NCBI RefSeq assembly: GCF_012911935.1
Contig: NZ_JAAXLA010000018.1
Coordinates: 36,574-100,573 of the forward strand
DNA length: 64,000 nt
DNA from: Pseudonocardia acidicola
Lineage (GTDB): Bacteria > Actinomycetota > Actinomycetes > Mycobacteriales > Pseudonocardiaceae
Reading direction: 5' to 3'
Below are positions 51,265-62,849 of the stretch, piece after piece. A program made the position numbers and the translations under genes. Every line of letters begins with the position of its first letter. Position 1 is the stretch's first letter. The notes under the pieces were generated by a model. It made no database searches. It worked only from the letters and a program-made list of their open reading frames with translations, and had not been told where the DNA came from.

Positions 51265-52806
51265 ATGGAGGCGAGCATCCACCGCTTCGTCCGGCTGCTG
51301 CGGCTGCGCGGGGTGCGGATCTCGGTCTCCGAGGCCCTCGACGCGATGCGCTGCGCCGGCCAGCCCGGCATCCTCGCCGACCGGGAGATCCTGCGTGAGG
51401 CGCTGCGCGTCGCGCTGATCAAGGACCGGCGGGACGACGCCACCTTCACCGAGGTGTTCGACGCCTTCTTCTCCCTGATCAAGGTGGGTGAACAAGCGCA
51501 CGGCCACGGCCACGGGCACGGCCACGGCGACCTGTCCGACGAGGGCGCGCTGGAGAACTTCACGCTGTCCGAGGAGCCGAGCGAGACCCCGCAGCAGGGA
51601 CACAGTCACGGCAAGCCCGTGGACATCCGGGACTACTTCGACCCGGAGGACCTCGCGCAGCAGTACAACCTGCACCAGGAGGCCAACAAGATCGACCTGG
51701 CGGCGATGACCGAGGAGATCGTCTTCTCCAAGGACAACCTCGCCGGGCCGCAGTCCGAGGGCGACCGGGTGCAGATCGAGACCGACCGGCTCTCCGGTGC
51801 CGGGTTGCCCGGGGAGGTCTCCACCGCCACCGGCACCAAGGTCGACGCCGACCTGTCGGTGGCCCAGCAGGAGGCGCTGCTGGGCTGGCTGACCGCGGCC
51901 GAGGACGAGGTCGCGAAGGAGACCGGCACCGAGGACGACGCGGCCGCGCTGCGCCGGCGGCTGGCGGGGGTGCTCGCCAACCTGCCGGAGGCGATCAAGA
52001 AGCACCTGGAGCGGCTGCTGGAGCTCGAGCAGCGGATCGTCGAGAACGGCGACGGCGACAAGCGCGTCGCCGAGGTGGACCGGGCCGCCGAGGCCGAGCG
52101 GATGCAGCTGGAGGACTCGCTGCGCCGGCTGGCCAAGACGCTGCACGGGGCGCTGACCCACCGCCGCCGGGTGTCGCCGCAGGGCCGGGTCGACTCCGGG
52201 CGCACGATGCGGCGGAACATGCGCTACGACGGCGTCCCGTTCAACCCGGTCACGGTGCGGCGCGCCGAGGACAAACCACGGTTGGTCGTACTGGCCGACG
52301 TGTCGCTGTCGGTGCGGGCCACGGCGCGGTTCACCCTGCATCTGGTGCACGGCCTGCAGGACCTGTTCGGGCAGGTGCGCTCGTTCGGGTTCGTCTCCGA
52401 CCTCGTCGAGATCACCGATCTGTTCGCCGACCACCCGGTGGAGAAGGCGCTGGGGCTGGTGTTCGGCGGCGACCTGCTCGACGTCGACGCGAACTCGCAC
52501 TACGGCCTGGCGTTCGGGCAGTTCCTGGAGGAGCACGGCTCGGCGGTCACCCGGCGTTCGACGGTGCTGGTGCTCGGCGACGGCCGGGGGAACGGCAACG
52601 ACCCCAACATGGAGGCGTTCATCGAGATCACCCGGCGGGCCCGGGAGACGATCTGGCTGACGCCGGAACCGCGGTACTCCTGGGGGCTGGGCCGGTGTGA
52701 CCTGCCCGGCTACGCCGAGTACTGCGACCGGGTGCGCGTGGTCCGGGACCTCACCGGGCTGGAGGCCACCTCGTACGAGATGGCCGGCGAACTGATCGGG
52801 CGCTGA
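51265..52806 (+). CDS. VWA domain protein (CoxE-like) with His-rich segment
   Basis: 513 aa. Residues 1-75 are a helical domain, then a His-Gly repeat (AHGHGHGHGHG, about 77-88) and HSHG about 30 residues on. The middle is charged and helical. The C-terminal VWA domain has the MIDAS motif DVSLS (345-349) and GLAFGQFLEE. In CoxE-like proteins the VWA domain pairs with the MoxR ATPase. Both partners here carry His repeats, which points to a shared metal. No membrane segment. Followed 2 bases later by the methyltransferase gene. Confidence 0.88.
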   Translation: MEASIHRFVRLLRLRGVRISVSEALDAMRCAGQPGILADREILREALRVALIKDRRDDATFTEVFDAFFSLIKVGEQAHGHGHGHGHGDLSDEGALENFTLSEEPSETPQQGHSHGKPVDIRDYFDPEDLAQQYNLHQEANKIDLAAMTEEIVFSKDNLAGPQSEGDRVQIETDRLSGAGLPGEVSTATGTKVDADLSVAQQEALLGWLTAAEDEVAKETGTEDDAAALRRRLAGVLANLPEAIKKHLERLLELEQRIVENGDGDKRVAEVDRAAEAERMQLEDSLRRLAKTLHGALTHRRRVSPQGRVDSGRTMRRNMRYDGVPFNPVTVRRAEDKPRLVVLADVSLSVRATARFTLHLVHGLQDLFGQVRSFGFVSDLVEITDLFADHPVEKALGLVFGGDLLDVDANSHYGLAFGQFLEEHGSAVTRRSTVLVLGDGRGNGNDPNMEAFIEITRRARETIWLTPEPRYSWGLGRCDLPGYAEYCDRVRVVRDLTGLEATSYEMAGELIGR

Positions 52807-52808
52807 GC

Positions 52809-53510
52809 ATGATCGCTCTGGATCGGCTGGACAACGACCTCGCGGGCTGGCTCGACCGCACCCTGGTGGCGCCGGGACTGCTGGACCCGGCGGCGTTCGA
52901 GGACGCCTTCGTCGCGGTGGTGACCTCGGCGGCGGACGACCCGGACGACGCGTGGTCCGCCTTCTACCGCAACACCCTGGCCGCGCTGACCGGGCACCCG
53001 GTCCCCGGCGGGACCAACGCCGAGCTGGCACCGGTGCACGCGCGGGCGGCGGAGCTCGTCGTGGGCACCGACGTCGTCGAGCTCGGCTGCTGCTTCGGTT
53101 TCCTGTCGCTGCGGCTGGCCGGCTCCGGATACCGGGTCACCGCGGTGGACATCTCAGCCGGCGCCGTGGCGCTGCTGTCCCGGATGGCACCCCGGCTGGG
53201 GCTGCATGTCGACGCGGTGACCGGGGACGCCTGCGCCCCGCCGCTGGCGTCAGGGTCGGCCGACACCGTGCTCGCCGTGCACCTGCTGGAGCACCTTCCC
53301 GAGCCCGCGGGCGACGTGGTGCTGGCCGAGATGCTGCGGCTGGCCCGGCGCCGGGTGGTGGTGGCGGTGCCGTTCGAGGACACCCCCAACCCGGTCTGGG
53401 GGCACGTCCGCCGCTTCGACCCCGCCACCCTCACGGCGATGGGCGCACGGACCGGTCACCCGTTCACGGTCACCGACCATCACGGCGGGTGGCTGGTCGT
53501 CGATCCCTGA
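52809..53510 (+). CDS. SAM-dependent methyltransferase, candidate MftM
   Basis: 233 aa. Class I methyltransferase: motif I VVELGCCFGFLSLRLAG (about 93-109), motif post I VTAVDISAGAV, and TVLAVHLLEHLPEPAGDVVLAEMLRLA. The first 70 residues are a helical cap. It is in one operon with the MoxR and VWA genes beside mno. In Mycolicibacterium smegmatis the mycofactocin methyltransferase MftM lies near the mno genes, so this may be the enzyme that methylates the mycofactocin glucose chain; the assignment rests on location and family type only. Confidence 0.7.
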   Translation: MIALDRLDNDLAGWLDRTLVAPGLLDPAAFEDAFVAVVTSAADDPDDAWSAFYRNTLAALTGHPVPGGTNAELAPVHARAAELVVGTDVVELGCCFGFLSLRLAGSGYRVTAVDISAGAVALLSRMAPRLGLHVDAVTGDACAPPLASGSADTVLAVHLLEHLPEPAGDVVLAEMLRLARRRVVVAVPFEDTPNPVWGHVRRFDPATLTAMGARTGHPFTVTDHHGGWLVVDP

Positions 53511-53599
53511 CCGGCGGAGCCCAGTCGTCGCCGTCCTCGTCCTTCGCCTTCTCGTACGTGACCTTCTTGCCCCCGGCCTTCGCCCCACCCCCGGAAAAC

Positions 53600-53648
53600 C
53601 ACGAACGGCACTTTCGTTCAATAGGTTTGAACGAAAGTGCCGTTCGTG
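53600..53648. terminator. Perfect 22-bp palindrome between convergent operons
   Basis: Arms 53600-53621 and 53627-53648 are exact complements around TAGGT; the core CGAACGGCACTTTCGTTC is AT-richer than other hairpins here. It lies between the methyltransferase (+) and coxM2 (-), 17 bases after the coxM2 stop, and should end both transcripts. Confidence 0.75.
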
Positions 53649-53665
53649 AGCACGCGGAGGGGTTG

Positions 53666-54481
53666 TCAGGCCCCGGCGGCGGTGGTGAGCGCCCGCTTGG
53701 TGAGCACCCGGGCCAGGTGGCGCCGGTACTCGCGGGTGGCCGCGGTGTCCGCGGGCGGGTCGGTGGCCTCGTCGGCCAGGGCCGCCGCCTCCTCGATCGA
53801 CTTGCCCTCGGCCAGCGCGGCCTCGGTGGCCGACGCCCGCAGCGGGGTCGAGCCCATGTTGACCAGGCCGACCCGGCCGTCGACCACGGCGACCCCGACG
53901 ATCGCCCAGTCGTTGGACCGGCGGGTGAACTTCTCGTACGCCCAGCCCGCCGACCCGGTGCGCGGCACCCGGATCTCGACGATCAGCTCGTCCGGCTCCT
54001 TCACCGAGGAGAAGACCCCGGTGTAGAACCCGGTGATCGGCACCTGCCGCTCGCCGCGCGCGCTGCGCAGCACGACGGTGCCGTTCAGCGCGAGCACCGC
54101 CGCGGGCAGGTCGGACGCCGGGTCGGAGTGGGCGAGCGAGCCGCCGATGGTGCCGCGGTGGCGGACCTGCGGGTCGCCCACCGTGCGGGCCACCGCGGGC
54201 AGCAGCGGCACCTCGGTGGCCAGCAGCTCGGAGGCCTCGATGTCCCGGTGCCGGGTACCGGCCCCGATCGCGACCTCGTCACCCTCGACGCGGACGTAGT
54301 TGAGGTCGGTCAGCCGCCCGATGTCGATGACCAGCTCGGGCGCGCCGAGGCGCAGCTTCATCACCGGCAGCAGCGAGTGGCCGCCGGCCAGGACGGTGGC
54401 GTCCTCGCCGTGCTCGGCCAGCAGCGCCAGGGCGGCGTCGACCGTCTCCGGCCGCTCGTACTCGAACGCGACGGGGATCAT
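53666..54481 (-). CDS. Molybdenum hydroxylase, FAD-binding medium subunit (second set)
   Basis: 271 aa. FAD motifs [19 protein letters not shown] and [23 protein letters not shown]. Clearly homologous to the medium subunit at 30711 but not a recent duplicate. ATG 54481 overlaps the small-subunit stop by 4 bases. Last gene of the L-S-M operon. Confidence 0.88.
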   Translation of the reverse strand: MIPVAFEYERPETVDAALALLAEHGEDATVLAGGHSLLPVMKLRLGAPELVIDIGRLTDLNYVRVEGDEVAIGAGTRHRDIEASELLATEVPLLPAVARTVGDPQVRHRGTIGGSLAHSDPASDLPAAVLALNGTVVLRSARGERQVPITGFYTGVFSSVKEPDELIVEIRVPRTGSAGWAYEKFTRRSNDWAIVGVAVVDGRVGLVNMGSTPLRASATEAALAEGKSIEEAAALADEATDPPADTAATREYRRHLARVLTKRALTTAAGA

Positions 54482-55020
54482 GCGCCCGCCTCTCCGGCCG
54501 AGAAGCCGGGAGCGGTACGCAGGGCGTCGCTCTCGGCCTCGCGCTTCTGCTCGGCGTCGGGGCTCTGCCCCGCCGCGGCGAGGACCGCGCGGACGATGTT
54601 GTGGTAGCCCGTGCAGCGGCAGAGGTTGCCCTCCAGCCCCTCCCGCACGTCGCGCTCGGTCAGGTCCGGGTTCTCCTCGATGAGGCTCACCGCCGCCATG
54701 ACCATGCCCGGGGTGCAGAAACCGCACTGCAGGCCGTGCTCCTCCCGGAAGGCCTTGGCCACCGGGTGCAGCTCCCCGCCCTCGGGGGACAGCCCCTCCA
54801 GGGTGGTGACCGACCGCTGGTCGGTCTGCACGGCGAGCACCGTGCAGGACTTCACCGACTCGCCGTCGACGAGCACCGTGCAGGCGCCGCAGGACGTCGT
54901 GTCGCAACCGATGTTGGTGGCCTTGAGCCCGACGTTCTCACGCAGGTAGTGCGCCAGCAGCAGCCGCGGCTCGACGTCGGCGCTGGTCGGTTCGCCGTTG
55001 ACCGTGATCTCTACCTTCAC
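54478..55020 (-). CDS. Molybdenum hydroxylase [2Fe-2S] small subunit (second set)
   Basis: 180 aa. Two [2Fe-2S] sites: [21 protein letters not shown] and CGFCTPGM...[10 protein letters not shown] 25-residue charged C-terminal tail ([19 protein letters not shown]) is additional to the family core. GTG 55020 overlaps the large-subunit stop by 4 bases and opens on [10 protein letters not shown], the usual start. Confidence 0.9.
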   Translation of the reverse strand: MKVEITVNGEPTSADVEPRLLLAHYLRENVGLKATNIGCDTTSCGACTVLVDGESVKSCTVLAVQTDQRSVTTLEGLSPEGGELHPVAKAFREEHGLQCGFCTPGMVMAAVSLIEENPDLTERDVREGLEGNLCRCTGYHNIVRAVLAAAGQSPDAEQKREAESDALRTAPGFSAGEAGA

Positions 55021-57287
55021 TTGGCCCCCTCCGAAGCGGCCTGGATGGCCTCCCACACCCGCAGGGGCGTGGTCGGCATGTCGATGTGGCGCACCCCGAG
55101 GTGGGACAGCGCGTCCACGACGGCGCTCTGCACCGCCGGCGTCGCGCCGATCGTTCCGGCCTCGCCGATGCCCTTCGCACCCAACGGGTTGATCGGGGTC
55201 GGGGTGGCCTGGTCCACGAGTTCGAAGCTGGGCAGCTCGGCCGCGGACGGGAAGCCGTAGTCGGCGAACGTCGCGGTCAGCGGGTTGCCCTCCTCGTCGT
55301 AGACGACCTCCTCGAGCAGCGCCTGCGAGATGCCCTGGGCGATCCCGCCGTGCCGCTGGCCCTCGGCCAGCAGCGGGTTGACGACCGGACCGGCGTCGTC
55401 GACGGTCACGATGCGCTCGACGGTGACCTTGCCGGACTCGGTGTCCACCTCGACGACCGCGACGTGCGCGCCGAACGGGAAGGTCGGCTTCTGGCTGTCG
55501 AACACCGTCGACACCGCGAGCGAGTCCTTCTCGGCGAGCTGCGCGAACGTCACGCTGGAGCCGGGCGCGCCCTTGACCGAGATGCCCTCGATGCTCTCGT
55601 CGACCACGAGGTCGTCGACGTTCGCCTCGAGCAGCTCGGCGGCCCGCTGCTTGGCCAGCTCCACCAGCTCACCCGCGGCCTGGTACACCGCGACGCCGCC
55701 GGTCTGCAGGCTGCGCGAACCCATGGTGCCCGCACCGCGCGGGATGAGGTCGGTGTCGCCGTGCTTGACGGTGATCTTCTCGATCGGGACGCCCAGGTGC
55801 TCGCTGGCGAGCATGGCCCACGCGGTGGCGTGGCCCTGGCCGTGCGGCGAGGTACCGGTCAGCACGGTCACCGTGCCGTCCGGGTGCACCTCGATGGCGG
55901 CGTCCTCGGCGAACGCGCCACCGCCGGTGATCTCGACGTAGGCCGAGACCCCGATGCCCAGCTGCCGGACGTCACCGCGCTCCCGGCGAGCGGCCTGCTC
56001 GGCCCGCAGGTCGGCGTAACCCGACGCCTCGAGGGCCTTGTCGATCGCCTTGGCGTACTCGCCGCTGTCGTACTCGACGCCGCCCTTGGTGGTGAACGGG
56101 AACTTGTCCGGGGCCACCACGTTGATCTTGCGGACCTCGGCCGGGTCCATGCCGATCTCGGCGGCGAACAGGTCCATGGCCCGCTCGATCGCCGCGGTCG
56201 CCTCGGGACGGCCGGCGCCCCGGTAGGCGGCGGTGGAGGTCGTGTTGGTGACGACGACCCGGGCCCGGGACTCGACCTTGTCGATGTCGTAGACGCCCGG
56301 GGCCATCATGCGGGTGAACTGCGGCAGGAACGTGCCCAGCCGCGGGTAGGCACCGGCGTCGGCGATGATGTCGATCCGGTAGGCCTTGACCTTGCCGTCG
56401 CGGGAGCCGCCGATGGTGATGGTCTGGTGCTGGGCGCGGCCCTGCACCATCCCGGTCATGTTCTCCGAGCGGCTCTCCGACCAGCGGACGGGCCGGCCCT
56501 GGAGCTTGGCCAGGTGCGCCACGAGCGCGAACTCCGGATCGGCGCCGATCTTCGCGCCGAACCCGCCGCCCACGTCGGGGAGGATCACGTGGACCTGGGA
56601 CTTGTCCACCCCGATCCAGCCCGCGACCTCGTCACGCACGGCCTGGGCGTTCTGGCTGGAACAGAACAGCGTCACCCGGCCGTCGGAGCCCCAGGCGGCC
56701 GCGGCGGCGCGGGTCTCCAGCGGAGCCGCGGCGAGCCGCTGGTTGACGATCTCGCGGGTCACGACGACGTCGCACCCGTCGAACAGGGTGTCGTCCTGCG
56801 CGTCGTCGAGGCCCCAGCCGGCAGCGGTGTTGGTGCGGGCCTCGGGGAACAGCACCACCTCGTCGGAGGCGGCGGCCTTGAGGTCGATCACGGCCGGCAG
56901 CGGGTCGTAGTCGACCTCGACCAGGTCGGCCGCGTCCTGGCCCTGGTAGCGCTCCTCGGTGAGCACGGCGGCGACCGGCTCCCCGACGAAGCGGACCACG
57001 TCGGTGGCCAGCCAGGGACGGACCATGGCCTTGTTGGCGGCCGGGAACAGCAGCGGCGCCTCGAGGTCGAGATCGGCGCCGGTGATCACCGCGACGACGC
57101 CGGGCGCCTGACGCGCGCCCTCCACATCGATCGAGGTGATGCGCGCGTGCGCGAGTGGGGAGCGGACCAACGTCAGGTGCAGGGCACCGGTCAGCCGCTC
57201 ATCGGTCAGGTCGTCGGTGTAGGTCGCGCCCCGTGTGAGGAACACCGGATCCTCGACACGGACAACGCGTGTGCCCAAGATGCTCAT
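55017..57287 (-). CDS. Molybdenum hydroxylase large subunit, form II CoxL-like (second set)
   Basis: 756 aa, 70 residues shorter than the first copy. [11 protein letters not shown], active-site loop AYRGAGR at residues 354-360, [19 protein letters not shown], and [10 protein letters not shown] with the catalytic Glu. As in the first copy there is no Cys in the loop, so CO is an unlikely main substrate. Gene order is large-small-medium, different from the first set. The iron-box-like sequence at 57351 lies 64 bases upstream of its start. Confidence 0.9.
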   Translation of the reverse strand: MSILGTRVVRVEDPVFLTRGATYTDDLTDERLTGALHLTLVRSPLAHARITSIDVEGARQAPGVVAVITGADLDLEAPLLFPAANKAMVRPWLATDVVRFVGEPVAAVLTEERYQGQDAADLVEVDYDPLPAVIDLKAAASDEVVLFPEARTNTAAGWGLDDAQDDTLFDGCDVVVTREIVNQRLAAAPLETRAAAAAWGSDGRVTLFCSSQNAQAVRDEVAGWIGVDKSQVHVILPDVGGGFGAKIGADPEFALVAHLAKLQGRPVRWSESRSENMTGMVQGRAQHQTITIGGSRDGKVKAYRIDIIADAGAYPRLGTFLPQFTRMMAPGVYDIDKVESRARVVVTNTTSTAAYRGAGRPEATAAIERAMDLFAAEIGMDPAEVRKINVVAPDKFPFTTKGGVEYDSGEYAKAIDKALEASGYADLRAEQAARRERGDVRQLGIGVSAYVEITGGGAFAEDAAIEVHPDGTVTVLTGTSPHGQGHATAWAMLASEHLGVPIEKITVKHGDTDLIPRGAGTMGSRSLQTGGVAVYQAAGELVELAKQRAAELLEANVDDLVVDESIEGISVKGAPGSSVTFAQLAEKDSLAVSTVFDSQKPTFPFGAHVAVVEVDTESGKVTVERIVTVDDAGPVVNPLLAEGQRHGGIAQGISQALLEEVVYDEEGNPLTATFADYGFPSAAELPSFELVDQATPTPINPLGAKGIGEAGTIGATPAVQSAVVDALSHLGVRHIDMPTTPLRVWEAIQAASEGAK

Positions 57288-57350
57288 CGCGGCAGAGCGT
57301 ATATGTCAGAACCCGAGAGTGCGCAGGTCTGCAAGCGCCTGACCTGGGGA

Positions 57351-57369
57351 TTAGCCTAGCCTCAGCTAA
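57351..57369. promoter_or_regulatory. DtxR/IdeR-type iron box upstream of coxL2
   Basis: TTAGCCTAGCCTCAGCTAA agrees with the 19-base consensus TWAGGTWAGSCTWACCTWA at 15 positions. On the minus strand it overlaps promoter-like sequence (TAGGCTAAT) 64-82 bases before the coxL2 ATG. This suggests repression of the Fe-S/Mo enzyme when iron is scarce or abundant, depending on regulator. Confidence 0.45.
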
Positions 57370-57469
57370 CCATCAGGGGTCCTGATGCAGGCCGGCCGCC
57401 GCGGTCACGGCCCGTCCGTCGCAGCCGGTGACCGGCCGACGACCGTCCGCCGTGACCGCGGCAGAGCCC

Positions 57470-57483
57470 ACCTGACCATTCGG

Positions 57484-57489
<6 letters not shown>
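57470..57489. promoter_or_regulatory. 20-bp palindrome at the thiD stop
   Basis: ACCTGACC-ATTC-GGTCAGGT, perfect 8-bp arms, of the TGACC..GGTCA type bound by many TetR-family repressors. It overlaps the thiD stop codon and lies about 190 bases before coxL2, so it could serve as an operator for the latter or be part of a terminator. Confidence 0.35.
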
Positions 57490-60167
<2,678 letters not shown>

Positions 60168-60248
60168 TCATCCCGACGGGTGAGCGCGGGCGTTGCCCGC
60201 CCGAGTGGAGTTCCTGCGGCCGGGTGGGCACGGGTGTTTCATGGAGTC

Positions 60249-60686
60249 ATGTCTCTGAGCGGTGAGTACGAACCGAGCCCCGAGCAGTGGGTCCGCGACC
60301 AGGTCGAGGAGTACGAGAGTTCCGGTGGTACGCGGGGTACCACGCTGAACGGCCGGCCCGTGATCATTCTGACGACCCGGGGCGCCAGGTCGGGCAAGCT
60401 GCGCAAGTCCCCGCTCATGCGCGTGGAGCACGACGGCTCCTACGCGGCCGTCGCGTCGCTGGGCGGGGCTCCGAAGAACCCGGTCTGGTACTACAACGTC
60501 AAGGCCGATCCGCAGGTCGAGCTGCAGGACGGTCCGGAACGCCGCGACTACACCGCCCGTGAGCTCACCGGCGACGAGAAGGCCACCTGGTGGGACCGCG
60601 CCGTCGCCGCCTTCCCCGACTACGCCGACTACCAGCGCAAGACCGACCGGGAGATCCCGGTCTTCGTCCTCGAGCCCACGCGCTGA
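60249..60686 (+). CDS. Deazaflavin (F420)-dependent nitroreductase family protein (Ddn-like)
   Basis: 145 aa split-barrel protein of the DUF385/Ddn family. [59 protein letters not shown] is diagnostic. Such proteins use reduced F420 to reduce quinones or nitro compounds. ATG 60249 has GGAG close before it and TTTCAT six bases upstream. Alone on its strand, divergent from thiC. The natural substrate is unknown. Confidence 0.9.
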   Translation: MSLSGEYEPSPEQWVRDQVEEYESSGGTRGTTLNGRPVIILTTRGARSGKLRKSPLMRVEHDGSYAAVASLGGAPKNPVWYYNVKADPQVELQDGPERRDYTARELTGDEKATWWDRAVAAFPDYADYQRKTDREIPVFVLEPTR

Positions 60687-60693
60687 CGCCCCC

Positions 60694-60733
60694 GTGCGCG
60701 GCACGTGGTGCTCCAGCACCACTCACCGCGCAC
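60694..60733 (+). repeat. Palindrome related to the mftB-mftC hairpin
   Basis: Arms 60694-60712 and 60715-60733 pair at 16 of 19 positions. The right arm AGCACCACTCACCGCGCAC is identical at 17 of 19 bases to the right arm of the hairpin at 47395-47413. It lies 8 bases after the Ddn-like stop, fitting a terminator. Confidence 0.6.
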
Positions 60734-60839
60734 GAGGCCGTCAGGCCTGCTGCAGGGCCCCGCGCCGATCACCGCGCCGAGCAGCGCCGCGGCCGAGCCT
60801 GCCAGCGCCGCACCCAGCTGGCCGACGCCCGCACCGCGG

Positions 60840-61030
60840 AGCGGACGGGGCCGCCCCGCGAGCTGCACGGCGCCGTCGCGCACCACCGCCGAGACCCCCG
60901 AGCTGTTCGTGTCGCTGTCGACGGTCACGACGTACCCGGCGAACGTGCACACCAAGCTGGCCGCCCGCAACCGCGTCGAGGTCGCCGCGTGGGCGTGGGA
61001 GAACGGGCACATGCTGACCCGCGCGTGCGC
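60840..61030 (+). pseudogene. Remnant of a LuxR-type DNA-binding domain
   Basis: From about 60900 the frame reads ELFVSLSTVTTYPANVHTKL and then AARNRVEVAAWAWENG, the second half of a LuxR/FixJ helix-turn-helix as found at the C-terminus of NarL-type regulators. The first half and any receiver domain are missing, and the upstream DNA in this frame is low-complexity. There is no start codon with a ribosome site. A decayed regulator gene is the best explanation for this otherwise empty stretch of 349 bases. Confidence 0.55.
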
Positions 61031-61035
61031 GGCAG

Positions 61036-61947
61036 TCAGGCGAGCTCCGAGGGCACGGCGATGACGTCCACCATCGCCCCGTTGCGCAACACCGTCACCG
61101 GCAGCGGTGCGCCGATCGCGTCGCCGAAGAGCTGGCGCTGGATGCCCTGCGCGTCGTGCACCGGCTGCCGCCCGACGTCGAGCACGAGGTCGCCAGCGCG
61201 CAGCCCGGCCCGGGCCGCGGGGCTGCCCGCAATCACCTCGACCAGCCGCAGCCCGCTGCGCCGGCCGTACCGGTCGGCGACCGTGGCGGGCACCGGAGCC
61301 GGGGTGCCGACGACACCGAGGTAGGCGCGCCGGACCCGGCCGTGCGCGCGCAGCGCGTCGACGATCCGCAGGGTGGTCGAGTTGACCGGGACCGCCAGCC
61401 CGAGCCCGACCCCGGCCACCGCGGTGTTGATCCCGACGACGCGGGCGCGGGAGTCGGCCAGCGCGCCGCCGGAGTTGCCGGGGTTGAGCGCGGCATCGGT
61501 CTGGATGACGTCCTCGACCACCCGCCCGGCGCTTCCGCTGCGGGTGGGCAGCGACCGCCCGAGCGCACTCACCACGCCCGCGGTCACCGAACCGGCGAGC
61601 CCGAGCGGGTTGCCGACCGCGACCACGAGCTGCCCGACGACCAGGCCGTCGGCGTCGCCGAGTCGCACCGGGTCGGGCAGCGCCCCGGCCGGTTCGGCGC
61701 GCAGCAGCGCCAGGTCGGACAGCGCGTCGGCACCCACCACCCGCACCGCGACCTCCGAGCCGTCGACGAACTCGGCCCTACCACGCGGGGCGTCCCCGAC
61801 GACGTGTGCGTTCGTGAGGAGCTCACCGTCGGCGCTGAACACGACCGCGGATCCGCTACCGCGGCGCATCCGGACCGCGGCGACCCGCCCGATGAGCTCT
61901 GCGGCCACCGTGCTGACCGTCCGGGAGTATGAGTCGAGCTCGTCCAT
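61036..61947 (-). CDS. Trypsin-like serine protease with PDZ domain (HtrA-like)
   Basis: 303 aa. S1C protease about 15-200 with His in LLTNAHVVGD, Asp in DALSDLALLRAE and Ser in LNPGNSGGALAD; PDZ domain about 215-300 (YLGVVGTPAPVP ... GSPAARAGLRAGDLVLDVGRQPVHDAQGIQRQLF). There is no signal peptide or membrane segment, which is unusual for HtrA proteins, so it is either cytosolic or lacks a misplaced start. The only ATG upstream of the catalytic domain is 61947 or close to it. Confidence 0.88.
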   Translation of the reverse strand: MDELDSYSRTVSTVAAELIGRVAAVRMRRGSGSAVVFSADGELLTNAHVVGDAPRGRAEFVDGSEVAVRVVGADALSDLALLRAEPAGALPDPVRLGDADGLVVGQLVVAVGNPLGLAGSVTAGVVSALGRSLPTRSGSAGRVVEDVIQTDAALNPGNSGGALADSRARVVGINTAVAGVGLGLAVPVNSTTLRIVDALRAHGRVRRAYLGVVGTPAPVPATVADRYGRRSGLRLVEVIAGSPAARAGLRAGDLVLDVGRQPVHDAQGIQRQLFGDAIGAPLPVTVLRNGAMVDVIAVPSELA

Positions 61948-62034
61948 CTCGCCCGCCTTGTGCGCTTACAGCGTTGCACCTGGCGAACGTCGCACGGCCG
62001 TCTGGTGTTCCCCGTCGGCGATTCCCGGAAGTGC

Positions 62035-62067
62035 CGACTCACCCACCCGAAACTGCCGACTCGCGGG
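62035..62067. repeat. Third copy of the dispersed 33-base repeat
   Basis: CGACTCACCCACCCGAAAC followed by TGCCGACTCGCGGG matches the right arm at 37630-37662 at about 28 of 33 positions. It lies 22 bases downstream of def. As a single copy it cannot form the large hairpin seen at 37551-37662. Confidence 0.65.
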
Positions 62068-62089
62068 GAAGGGGGCTATGTCGGACCTC

Positions 62090-62662
62090 TCAGACCTCTT
62101 CGGCCTGCTGCGCGGCCGGGTCCCAGGACAGTCCGGGCACGCCCCAGCCGTTGCGCTTGAGGGTCTTGCGCGCGGCCCGGTCGTTGCGTCCCATCAGGCG
62201 GTCGATGTAGATCACGCCGTCGAGGTGGTCGGTCTCGTGCTGCAGGCAGCGGGCCAGGAACCCGCGGCCCTCCACCGTCACCGGCTGCCGGTCGAGGTCG
62301 ACACCGGTCACCCGGGCCCAGTCGGCCCGGCCGGTCGGGAACTGCTCGCCGGGGACAGAGAGACAGCCCTCCTCGTCCTCGTCCGGGTCGGGCATGGTCT
62401 GCGGCAGCTCCGAGGTTTCCAGCACCGGGTTGACGACGACGCCGCGCTCGAACTCGCCGGTTGTCTCGTCCGGGCAGTCGTAGACGAACACCCGCAGATC
62501 GACACCGACCTGGTTGGCCGCGAGGCCGACACCGTGCGCCGCGGCCATCGTGTCGAACATGTCCGCGACGAGGGTCCGCAGCTCGTCGTCGAACACCTCG
62601 ACGGGCCGGGTGGGGCGATGCAGGACGGGATCCCCGATGATGCGGATCGGTCGGACTGTCAC
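62090..62662 (-). CDS. def: Peptide deformylase
   Basis: 190 aa. All three motifs are present: [19 protein letters not shown] (Cys metal ligand) and QHETDHLDG (two His ligands and catalytic Glu). It removes formyl from the N-terminal Met of new proteins. The 25-residue insertion around PDPDEDEEG and the C-terminal extension are usual in actinobacteria. Start GTG 62662, with the TANNNT box at the leaderless distance. Confidence 0.95.
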   Translation of the reverse strand: MTVRPIRIIGDPVLHRPTRPVEVFDDELRTLVADMFDTMAAAHGVGLAANQVGVDLRVFVYDCPDETTGEFERGVVVNPVLETSELPQTMPDPDEDEEGCLSVPGEQFPTGRADWARVTGVDLDRQPVTVEGRGFLARCLQHETDHLDGVIYIDRLMGRNDRAARKTLKRNGWGVPGLSWDPAAQQAEEV

Positions 62663-62668
62663 AACGGG

Positions 62669-62674
62669 AGACTA
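62669..62674 (-). promoter_or_regulatory. TANNNT box 6 bases before def
   Basis: On the minus strand TAGTCT (62674-62669), six bases CCCGTT, then GTG 62662. No Shine-Dalgarno site. Confidence 0.5.
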
Positions 62675-62774
62675 ATCTCGGCCCTCCGGGAGGACCTGCA
62701 GCGGCCGGATCGAGCCCCCCGATTCACGCGTCGGGGTGGCGAGTCCCTGGCCCGTTCTTGTCGGTCCCCCGTGG

Positions 62775-62809
62775 TCTAATGGCCGCCGTGAATGACAGCA
62801 GTGTCATTC
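62775..62809 (+). promoter_or_regulatory. Promoter box and 20-bp palindrome before the DUF3263 gene
   Basis: TCTAAT (62775-62780) matches the -10 hexamer at 5 of 6 bases. Starting 10 bases later is GAATGACA-GCAG-TGTCATTC (62790-62809), a perfect 8-bp inverted repeat right at the expected transcription start, the position of a repressor site. Confidence 0.5.
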
Positions 62810-62849
62810 GAGGATCTTCCAGTCAGCGCAGCGATGTCCGAGGAGCGTG

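Noticed and set aside
51019..51540. Runs of CACGGGCACGG as a DNA repeat or CRISPR-like array
   Set aside because: They encode His-Gly repeats in frame within the MoxR and VWA genes; no spacers or regular repeat length.
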